Shown here piece after piece: positions 6,865 through 12,310 of a stretch of 12,310 nucleotides of DNA. Origin of the DNA: DASRBA01 sp036559665 (GTDB lineage Bacteria; Myxococcota; Myxococcia; Myxococcales; Myxococcaceae); NCBI GenBank assembly GCA_036559665.1, contig DATBSS010000062.1, positions 1-12,310 of the forward strand, written 5' to 3'. The number at the start of each line of letters is the position of its first letter. The first letter of the stretch is position 1. Made by a program: the position numbers and the translations under genes. Below the pieces are notes generated by a model. That model was not told the DNA's origin. It was given only the letters and a program-made list of their open reading frames with translations, and did no database searches.

Positions 6865-7608
6865 ATGGCGAACCCAGCGTACGGACGAGAGAACCTGACG
6901 AGCTACCTGAAGGGCCTGGGCGGCCAGAAAACGCTTACCCGCGAGGAGGAGTACGAGCTCTCGGGCCGCGCCCGGAAGGGCGACGAGGCGGCCCGCCAGA
7001 TGCTGGCGACCTCCAACCTGGCCTTCGTCGTCGCGGTGGCCAAGAAGTTCGCCAACCGCGGCGCCCGCCTGGACGACCTCATCCAGGAAGGCAACGTCGG
7101 CCTGATGAAGGCTATCGAACACTTCGATCCGAAGAAGAACGTCCGCTTCGCCACCTACGCGGTGTGGTGGATCCGCGCGTACATCACCCGCTACCTCAAG
7201 GACAACCGCAGCCAGGTCCGCGGCGGCGAGTCGGAGCGGCCGGTGATGGCCGACTTCTCCCTGGACGCCTCGCTGGACGAAGAGGGGGAGACCACCTTCT
7301 TGGACCGGCTGGAGGACGGCGGGCCGTCGCCCCAGGAGCAGTACCTCTCCTACGAGCAGTCCTCCGAGGTGCAGGAGGCCCTGGCCAAGGTGAAGAAGCG
7401 CATCGGCGACCTGGGCTGGGACATCCTCACGGAGCGGCTCACCCAGGACAAGCCGCGCACCCTGGAGGAGCTGGGCGCGCGCTGGGGCGTCTCCCGCGAG
7501 CGCGTCCGCCAGGTGGAGCTGAAGACCAAGAGCTTCCTGGCCCGGTACCTCTCCGCGTTCAACCAGGACGAGGAGCAGCAGGACGGGCCGACCGAGAACG
7601 CCGCCTGA
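6865..7608 (+). CDS. RpoH-family (sigma-32-like) RNA polymerase sigma factor, shortened
   Basis: A 247-residue sigma-70-family protein. An N-terminal segment with LTREEEYELSGRARKGD (24-40) leads into region 2 (about 43-113): LATSNLAFVVAVAKKF, the core-binding DLIQEGNVGLMKAIEHFDP, and the -10-reading RFATYAVWWIRAYITRYLKDN. Region 4 follows (about 183-230), with the -35-reading helix-turn-helix LEELGARWGVSRERVRQVE. These blocks match the RpoH group best. Between regions 2 and 4 the linker (114-165) is short and acidic. I find no QRKLFFNLR-like RpoH box and no region 3 helices, which would explain the length of 247 against 284 in E. coli RpoH. Myxobacteria carry several RpoH-like sigma factors (for example SigB and SigC in Myxococcus xanthus); I cannot say which this matches. 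It is preceded by a long upstream region and followed by an 84-base gap, so it may be its own transcription unit. Confidence 0.92.
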   Translation: MANPAYGRENLTSYLKGLGGQKTLTREEEYELSGRARKGDEAARQMLATSNLAFVVAVAKKFANRGARLDDLIQEGNVGLMKAIEHFDPKKNVRFATYAVWWIRAYITRYLKDNRSQVRGGESERPVMADFSLDASLDEEGETTFLDRLEDGGPSPQEQYLSYEQSSEVQEALAKVKKRIGDLGWDILTERLTQDKPRTLEELGARWGVSRERVRQVELKTKSFLARYLSAFNQDEEQQDGPTENAA

Positions 7609-7692
7609 CCCGGCGGTCCGTGGGGCCATACCACTTTGGGAGCAGGCAGGATGGATGGCAGCCCGGCGGCGGGCCGTGCTATTGGCACGCCC
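7609..7692 (+). other. Spacer after the sigma-factor gene with two short hairpins
   Basis: Two adjacent stems lie just before the next start: GCCCG (7661-7665) with CGGGC (7670-7674), and CGTGC (7675-7679) with GCACG (7685-7689). Neither is followed by a T-tract, so a classical terminator is not supported. They may simply structure the leader of the downstream gene, whose ATG lacks an obvious ribosome-binding site. Confidence 0.3.
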
Positions 7693-8427
7693 ATGCCGAG
7701 AATCCTCTGCGTCCTCCTCGTGCTGTTCCCGGCCGCGGCCTTTGCCGACGGCCCTGACTTCGCCCACCTCGACGAGCTGTTCGCCAAGCGGAGCGACCCC
7801 GCCGCCTCGAAAGAGGTGGAGTCCCTCCTCGCCGAGGCAATGAAGTCCTTTCCGGACAACGCGCAGGTCGTCTGGCGGCAGGCGCGCTGGAACGTCTGGA
7901 GGGCGAGTAGCCTCAGCGGGGACGCCAAGAAGGACCTGGGCAAGCTGACCTGGGAGCTGGGCGACAAGATCGCCAAGCTCGATCCCAGGCTGGTGGAGGG
8001 CCCGTACTACGGGGCCCTCGGCATCGGCCAGTATTCGGAGGGCGCCGGCATCGTGAACGCGCTCATGCAGGGGCTGGAGGGCAAGTTCAACGACCGGCTG
8101 GACAAGGCCATCCAGATGAACGCCGACTTCGACCACGGCGGGCCCATGATGACCAAGGGCCGCTACTTCTGGAGCCTCCCCTGGCCGAAGCGGGACCTGG
8201 CCAAGGCCACCGAGTGGCTCAACAAGTGCCTCGCCAAGCACGCGTACAACGCCCGGTGCCACCTCTACCTGGCGGAGACCTTGCTGGACGACGGCAAGCC
8301 CCAGGAAGCCAAGGCCCAGGTAGATCTCGTGATGAGCGGCCCGGACGCCTACGACCCGCCGGAGGTGGCGCAGGTGCGAGGGCTGGCCAAGAAGCTGCAA
8401 CCCAAGATCGAGGAGAAGCTCAAGTGA
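7693..8427 (+). CDS. Periplasmic helical-repeat (TPR-like) protein resembling TatT
   Basis: A 244-residue exported protein. The N-terminus MPRILCVLLVLFPAAAFADG is a Sec signal peptide with likely cleavage after AFA (residue 17). The mature part is helix-rich with TPR-like pairs, including HLDELFAKRSD, AKATEWLNKCLAKHAYNARCHLYLAETLL and GKPQEAKAQVDLVM. The central YYGALGIGQYSEG and the FDHGGPMMTKGRYFWSLPWPKRD loop recall TatT, the helical partner lipoprotein of TRAP-type transporters. No lipobox is seen, so it should be soluble in the periplasm. No TRAP transporter genes are in the window, so the TatT link is only structural resemblance. I chose the ATG at 7693 because it directly begins the signal peptide; in-frame starts at 7636 (TTG) and 7651 (ATG) would put a non-signal extension in front. 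The stop overlaps the next start by GTGA. Confidence 0.78.
   Translation: MPRILCVLLVLFPAAAFADGPDFAHLDELFAKRSDPAASKEVESLLAEAMKSFPDNAQVVWRQARWNVWRASSLSGDAKKDLGKLTWELGDKIAKLDPRLVEGPYYGALGIGQYSEGAGIVNALMQGLEGKFNDRLDKAIQMNADFDHGGPMMTKGRYFWSLPWPKRDLAKATEWLNKCLAKHAYNARCHLYLAETLLDDGKPQEAKAQVDLVMSGPDAYDPPEVAQVRGLAKKLQPKIEEKLK
8411..8415 (+). promoter_or_regulatory. Ribosome-binding site AGGAG that fixes a GTG start
   Basis: AGGAG lies 8 bases before the GTG at 8424, inside the end of the TatT-like gene. The next in-frame ATG at 8442 has no such site. The acyl-CoA ligase therefore most likely starts at GTG and is coupled to the upstream gene through the GTGA overlap. Confidence 0.75.
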
Positions 8428-10301
8428 GCGCCCAGCAAGAGATGCCCGCGGCCGGCCCGTCCGCCCCGCCCATGGGCCAGGCGCGGAGCCTGGCGGACCT
8501 CCTGACCATGCAGGCGCAGCGGCAGGGCGCGCGCGCGGCCATCACGCACAAGCAGAACGGCCGCTGGGAGGACGTGAGCTGGAGCACGATCCAGGACGAG
8601 GTGAAGAAGCTCTCCGCCGGCCTGGTGGGGATGGGCGTCAAGCCCGGTGACCGGGTGGCCATCTTCGGCGGCACCTCGCTGCAGTGGCTGGTGGTGGACC
8701 TGGCGATCACCGCGGCGCGGGCGGTCACCGTGCCCATCTACGCCTCCAACACGCCGGACGAGTGCCGCTACATCCTCAACAACTCCGAAGCCTCGCTCCT
8801 CTTCGTGGACAACGACGTCCAGGAGGGCAAGCAGCCCGGGCGCGCCTCCCGCATCCGCCAGCGCATCGGAGAGTGCGCGTCGGTGCGCAAGGTGGTGCTG
8901 TTCGAGGGGACGCCGCAGGGCGACCGCGAGATGGCCCTGGCCGGCCTGCTGGAGCAGGGGAAGAAGGCGCACGAGGCCGACGCGGCGGCGTTCGACGCCC
9001 GGCTGTCCGCGATGAAGCGGGACGACCTGCAGTGCCTGATCTACACCTCGGGCACCACCGGCGACCCCAAGGGCGTGATGCTCACCCACGGGAACTGGGT
9101 GTTCGAGGGCGAAGGGCTGTCCGAGCTGCAGCTGCTCCTACCCACGGACGCGGTGATGCTCTTCCTCCCGCTGGCGCACTCCTTCGCGCAGGTGATCAAG
9201 ACGGGGTGGCTGTCCCAGGGCTTCCGGCTGGTGATCGCCGAGTCGGTCGACAAGCTGGTGGCCAACCTGGGGGAGACCTCGCCCACGCTGCTGCCGTCGG
9301 TGCCGCGCGTGTTCGAGAAGGTGTTCGCCAACGTGGTGTCCAACGGGATGGCGGCGCCGGGCGTGAAGGGGAAGCTGTTCCGCTGGGCCTTCCGCCTCTT
9401 CGACGAGTACGTGGACGCGAAGTCGCAGGGGAAGGAGTACTCGTCCGTCTCCTTCGCGCTGGCCAAGCGGCTGGTGTTCAGCAAGGTGAAGGTGGCGCTG
9501 AGCCAGAGGCTGGGCGGGAAGATGCGCCTGTTCATCTCCGGCGGCGCGCCGCTCTCCCGGAAGATCGCCTACTTCTTCGACCTGCTGGGCTTCATCGTGG
9601 CGGAAGGCTACGGCCTCACCGAGACCGCGGCCGGCAGCACCATCAACCGCGCGGAGAAGATCAAGATCGGCACCGTGGGCCGGCCCCTCCCGGGCGTGGA
9701 GGTCAAGATCGCTCCCGACGGGGAGATCATGATCAAGGGCCAGCACGTCATGAAGGGGTACTACAAGAACGAGGCCGCCACCGCCGAGGCGCTGGACCCG
9801 GACGGCTGGTTCCACTCCGGCGACATCGGCGAGATCGACGCCGACGGCTACCTCCGCATCACCGACCGCAAGAAGGACATCATCGTCACCGCGGGCGGCA
9901 AGAACGTCGCGCCGCAGAACCTCGAGAACCTCCTCAAGACGTACCCCATGGTCAGCCAGGCCATGGTCTCCGGCGACAAGCGCAAGTACCTGGTGGTGCT
10001 GATCTGCGTGAACGAGGAGAACGCGCGCAAGCTGCTCCAGGAGAAGGGCATCACCCCGCCCGCCTCCTACGCCGAGCTGTCCGAGCACGCGGAGGTGAAG
10101 GCCGCGGTGCAGAAGACGCTGGATCAGGTCAACGCGGAGCAGCCGCCGTACCAGACGCTGAAGAAGTTCCGGATGATGGACCACGACTTCACCCAGGAGT
10201 CGGGCGAGCTGACGCCGACCCTCAAGGTGAAGCGGAAGCTCTGCAGCCAGAAGTACAAGGCGATGCTGGACGGCATGTACGAGGGCGACCTGGCCGACTA
10301 G
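8424..10301 (+). CDS. Long-chain acyl-CoA synthetase (AMP-forming)
   Basis: A 625-residue ANL-superfamily adenylating enzyme. The P-loop-like A3 motif YTSGTTGDPKGVMLTH spans 207-222. The A5 motif GYGLTET is at 395-401. GWFHSGDIGEIDADGYLRITDRKKD (A7-A8 region) spans 461-485 and is followed by the long-chain variant GGKNVAPQNLEN (491-502). The A10 lysine is Lys601 in ELTPTLKVKRK. The length and the NVAPQNLEN segment match the FadD15/FAA1-type long-chain fatty-acid-CoA ligases rather than short-chain acetate or propionate enzymes. It activates fatty acids to acyl-AMP and then acyl-CoA for degradation or lipid synthesis, probably at the inner face of the membrane. The GTG start is supported by AGGAG at 8411-8415 and overlaps the upstream stop. 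Its stop lies 3 bases from that of the convergent cysteine-rich lipoprotein gene. Confidence 0.94.
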   Translation: MSAQQEMPAAGPSAPPMGQARSLADLLTMQAQRQGARAAITHKQNGRWEDVSWSTIQDEVKKLSAGLVGMGVKPGDRVAIFGGTSLQWLVVDLAITAARAVTVPIYASNTPDECRYILNNSEASLLFVDNDVQEGKQPGRASRIRQRIGECASVRKVVLFEGTPQGDREMALAGLLEQGKKAHEADAAAFDARLSAMKRDDLQCLIYTSGTTGDPKGVMLTHGNWVFEGEGLSELQLLLPTDAVMLFLPLAHSFAQVIKTGWLSQGFRLVIAESVDKLVANLGETSPTLLPSVPRVFEKVFANVVSNGMAAPGVKGKLFRWAFRLFDEYVDAKSQGKEYSSVSFALAKRLVFSKVKVALSQRLGGKMRLFISGGAPLSRKIAYFFDLLGFIVAEGYGLTETAAGSTINRAEKIKIGTVGRPLPGVEVKIAPDGEIMIKGQHVMKGYYKNEAATAEALDPDGWFHSGDIGEIDADGYLRITDRKKDIIVTAGGKNVAPQNLENLLKTYPMVSQAMVSGDKRKYLVVLICVNEENARKLLQEKGITPPASYAELSEHAEVKAAVQKTLDQVNAEQPPYQTLKKFRMMDHDFTQESGELTPTLKVKRKLCSQKYKAMLDGMYEGDLAD

Positions 10302-10304
10302 GCG

Positions 10305-11945
10305 TTACGGGCAGGTCCCGTTCCCGCGGCAGTTCCCGTTGCAGCAGCTCCCCGCGGGCAGCCCGCTGCATTGCGCGTTGGACGGCAGGCAGCAGTTCCC
10401 GTACACGCCGCCGTCGGTGGGCGCGGCGCAGCTGGCGCCGGCCTGGCAGCAGTCGGACGGGGTCTGGCACGGGCCGGGGGCGTCGGAGCAGCAGGCGCCC
10501 TGCGCGGAGCAGTTGGCCGTGGTGGCGGAACCGCAGCAGTCGCTGGCGAAGCGGCACGCCCGGCCGGGCTGGGAGCACAGGCAGGTCCCGGCGCCGCCGC
10601 AGTCGCCGCTGCAGCACTGGGTGTTGTCCGTGCAGCCAGAGTTGGTCGGCCGGCAGCAGCTCCCGGCTACGCACTGGGTACCGCTGCAGCAGTTGAAGCC
10701 CGAGCAGGTGGAGCCCTCGGGGAGGCAGCAGTTGCCCTGGGTGCAGGAGCCGGTGCAGCACGGCCCGGAGGCCCCGCAGCTGCTGCCCAGCAGGAAGCAG
10801 CACTGGCCGGCGGCGCCGCAGTTGCTGGTGGTGCACTGGGTGCCCGCGTCGCAGGCCGAGCCCGCCGGCGCCCGGCAGGTGGAGCCGCTGCAGACGTTGT
10901 CGCAGCAGTCGGTGGAGCTGCCGCAGGTGGTCCCCGCCGGGAGGCAGGCGCCGCAGAGGGGCGTGGCGCCGCTCAGGCAGCGCTCGCCCCCGCAGCACTC
11001 GCTGGTGTTGTTGCAGCCGCTACCGTCCGGCAGGCAGCAGGTGAGGTTCCCACCGGGCGGGCGCGCCTCGCAGGCGGTGGAGCAGCAGTCTAGCCCGGTT
11101 GCGCAGTTGGAGACGCCGGGGAAATTCTGGCAGGTGGCGTAGTGGCAGCGACTGTCGAGCGGGTTGCACACCAGCGGGCTCTCGCACTCCGCGGTGGCGG
11201 CGCAGGAGTCGCCCAACTGGCCTGGCTCGCAGCGGCCGGTGGCGTCGCAGCGGAGGTTGGCGCAGCAGTCGCTGCTCTGCGCGCACGGGAACCCCTGCTG
11301 CCCGCAGCCCGCGTAGCACTCCGGCGCCGTCCCGCTGCTCGGGTTCCCGCGGCAGCGCAGGCCTCCCGAGCAACAGTCGTTGTCCTGCGCGCAGATCTCC
11401 CCGGTGCTACGGCAGCCGATCTGGCAGGTGCCGGCGGCGCAGCCCAGCCCGGTGCAGCACTCGTTGGACGCCGTGCAGGAGGAGGTCTGCGGGCGGCAGG
11501 GCGCCGGCTGGCAGGTCCCGGACGGACACTGGAGCCCGGCACAGCAGTCGTTGGAGCCCTGGCAATTCTGGCCCTGGTCGGCGCAGCCGATGCGCGGCGC
11601 GCACTTGTTGTCCGTGCAGGTGCCGGAGCAGCACTGGCTGGGCGAATTGCAGAAGTCGTCGGCGGGGCGGCAGCCGGACTCGCACTGGCCCTGGTTGCAG
11701 CGCAGGCCCGAGCAGCAGTCGCGGCTGGTGGAGCAGACGCCGCTGGGGAGCGGGTTGCAGGCGCAGACGCCGGGGGTGTTCTGGAACAGGTCGCCGCAGC
11801 CGAAGGAGCAGCACTCGTCGTGGGTGCCGCACGTCTCGCCCACCTGCTTGCAGAACGCCCGCGACCGGCAGCTGCAGCCGGAGAGGGTGGCCAGGAGCGC
11901 CAGGGCCACCGCCGCGAGCCAGCGTCCGTGCGCGTTCGTCCTCAT
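10305..11945 (-). CDS. Lipoprotein made of 18 tandem cystine-knot-like modules
   Basis: A 546-residue secreted protein. Residues 1-23 are a lipoprotein signal (basic MRTNAHGRW, then a hydrophobic core) ending in the lipobox LSGC, so Cys24 should be lipidated. Ser at +2 favours outer-membrane sorting. My hand count is 106 cysteines, about one residue in five. From Cys32 to Cys545 the protein is a tandem series of 18 modules, most with spacing C-x6-C-x5-CC-x3..5-C-x4..11-C. An Asp, Glu, Asn or Gln usually precedes CC, and SG often follows. Sixteen modules have all six cysteines; modules 8 and 12 lack C1 and C4. The pattern is that of inhibitor-cystine-knot peptides; Dickkopf N-terminal cysteine-rich domains are the alternative family label. 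The ATG at 11945 overlaps the upstream barrel gene stop by ATGA; a GTG at 11978 is in frame but would displace the signal. Function is unknown. Folding needs an oxidising compartment, consistent with export. Confidence 0.9.
   Translation of the reverse strand: MRTNAHGRWLAAVALALLATLSGCSCRSRAFCKQVGETCGTHDECCSFGCGDLFQNTPGVCACNPLPSGVCSTSRDCCSGLRCNQGQCESGCRPADDFCNSPSQCCSGTCTDNKCAPRIGCADQGQNCQGSNDCCAGLQCPSGTCQPAPCRPQTSSCTASNECCTGLGCAAGTCQIGCRSTGEICAQDNDCCSGGLRCRGNPSSGTAPECYAGCGQQGFPCAQSSDCCANLRCDATGRCEPGQLGDSCAATAECESPLVCNPLDSRCHYATCQNFPGVSNCATGLDCCSTACEARPPGGNLTCCLPDGSGCNNTSECCGGERCLSGATPLCGACLPAGTTCGSSTDCCDNVCSGSTCRAPAGSACDAGTQCTTSNCGAAGQCCFLLGSSCGASGPCCTGSCTQGNCCLPEGSTCSGFNCCSGTQCVAGSCCRPTNSGCTDNTQCCSGDCGGAGTCLCSQPGRACRFASDCCGSATTANCSAQGACCSDAPGPCQTPSDCCQAGASCAAPTDGGVYGNCCLPSNAQCSGLPAGSCCNGNCRGNGTCP
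10311..11852 (-). repeat. Protein-level tandem repeat: 18 six-cysteine modules of about 25-35 residues
   Basis: The first-to-last cysteine spans, in protein numbering, are 32-61, 63-88, 92-115, 121-145, 150-174, 178-210, 214-239, 248-267, 272-303, 304-331, 334-357, 365-382, 383-406, 407-430, 431-455, 457-485, 486-518 and 519-545. Linkers in the N-terminal half are 1-8 residues. In the C-terminal half most modules abut, the last cysteine of one being next to the first of the following. At DNA level the repeats are diverged. Only the CC doublets (TGCTGC on the coding strand) recur as short GCAGCA strings on the + strand, so this is old duplication rather than recent slippage. Confidence 0.9.
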
Positions 11946-12310
11946 AGCGGCACCGCCGCGCCGAGGATCATCGACCACTGCGAGCTCCCGACCGTGGTGG
12001 TGACGGGTTGCCCGTTCTGCGTCACCGTGCTGGTGATGGTGAACGAATTCACCTCCATCGGCTGGAGCAGGAGACGGACCTGGTCCAGCAGGCGGTACTC
12101 CAGCCCGGCGCCGATGCGCACTCCGAAGCCGCCGGCGCCGGCCGTCTGGTAGCCCACGAACTGCTGCTGGAGGGTGACCTGGAAGAACCCGAAGCCCAGG
12201 CCGAATTCGGCGAAGAGCGTCAGGTCCGGTATCACCTCCGCCTGGTACCGGGCGGAGGGCATCACGTCCAGGCCGAAGAGCGATCCGGCGACGAGGAAGC
12301 CAAGGATGGT
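11942..12310 (-). CDS. Outer-membrane beta-barrel-like protein, C-terminal part (runs off window)
   Basis: This frame is open from the right edge to a TGA at 11942-11944 and gives the last 122 residues. Alternating polar and hydrophobic strands with Gly and aromatic residues are visible: LTLFAEFGLGFGFFQVTL, FGVRIGAGLEYRLLDQVRLLLQPMEV and a final strand WSMILGAAVPL. This is typical of small OmpA/OmpW-like barrels that report only as outer membrane beta-barrel protein. The internal GTG at 12265 should not be taken as the start, because the upstream in-frame stretch (TILGFLVAGSLFGLDV) continues the protein. The stop overlaps the ATG of the cysteine-rich lipoprotein by ATGA, implying one operon and coupled translation. 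The true N-terminus and signal peptide lie outside the window. Confidence 0.68.
   Translation of the reverse strand, partial: TILGFLVAGSLFGLDVMPSARYQAEVIPDLTLFAEFGLGFGFFQVTLQQQFVGYQTAGAGGFGVRIGAGLEYRLLDQVRLLLQPMEVNSFTITSTVTQNGQPVTTTVGSSQWSMILGAAVPL

Noticed and set aside
7661..7689. Terminator after the sigma-factor gene
   Set aside because: The stems are 5 bases long and no T-tract follows; recorded only as short hairpins.
6706..8400. Long minus-strand open frame opposite the sigma factor and TatT-like genes
   Set aside because: Composition is repetitive (Leu, Gly, Val, His) and no domain is seen, while both + strand genes are convincing.
8684..10696. Long + strand open frame out of frame with the acyl-CoA ligase
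   Set aside because: It is the Arg/Gly-rich second frame of the ligase and runs on into the antisense of the lipoprotein.
10339..11142. Gln-rich + strand frame with recurring GCAGCAG strings, at first sight a microsatellite or CRISPR-like array
   Set aside because: The strings are the reverse complement of TGCTGC (Cys-Cys) codons of the lipoprotein; spacing is irregular and no repeat of CRISPR length is conserved.
10305..11945. Reading the cysteine-rich protein as a metallothionein
   Set aside because: Metallothioneins use C-x-C clusters in short cytosolic proteins; here spacing is modular C-x6-C-x5-CC and the protein is exported.

Overview
The window is strongly GC-rich (my estimate is about 70%), with GC-biased third codon positions and tightly packed genes. 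Many gene pairs overlap by four bases (ATGA or GTGA). These traits, an RpoH-like sigma factor, a TatT-like periplasmic protein and a very large cysteine-rich lipoprotein point to a myxobacterium (Myxococcota, probably the Myxococcus/Archangium side). No rRNA, tRNA, CRISPR array, insertion sequence or phage gene is visible. No gene-free stretch exceeds about 230 bases.

Layout, left to right. (1) The tail of a MaoC-type hotdog dehydratase on the + strand ends 3 bases before a minus-strand cluster. (2) Read 5'->3', that cluster is phosphoribosyltransferase, universal stress protein, a small zinc-ribbon membrane protein, a LysE-type exporter and a Nit1-like amidase (3403 down to 172). (3) A divergent 81-base intergenic region with an inverted repeat leads right into queD, a divergent folE homologue, a short-chain dehydrogenase and a GlcD-type FAD oxidase. 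The last three overlap by ATGA. (4) A 227-base upstream region rich in short repeats precedes an RpoH-family sigma factor that appears to lack the RpoH box and region 3. A periplasmic helical-repeat protein and a long-chain acyl-CoA ligase follow; those two overlap by GTGA. (5) From the right edge, on the minus strand, come the end of an outer-membrane barrel-like protein and, overlapping it by ATGA, a 546-residue lipoprotein. This lipoprotein ends 3 bases from the acyl-CoA ligase.

The most striking item is that lipoprotein. Its mature part is almost entirely 18 tandem modules with the cysteine spacing C-x6-C-x5-CC-x3..5-C-x4..11-C, the framework of inhibitor-cystine-knot (knottin) peptides. 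Sixteen modules carry all six cysteines. The two deviant modules each lack exactly C1 and C4, which is the pair joined in a cystine knot. This looks like a natural loss of one whole disulfide and supports knot connectivity. Its translational coupling to a beta-barrel protein suggests an envelope or surface role, but the function is unknown.

Secondary points of interest are the FolE homologue, which keeps its zinc ligands but lacks several GTP-contact residues and sits directly behind queD, and the shortened RpoH-like sigma factor.
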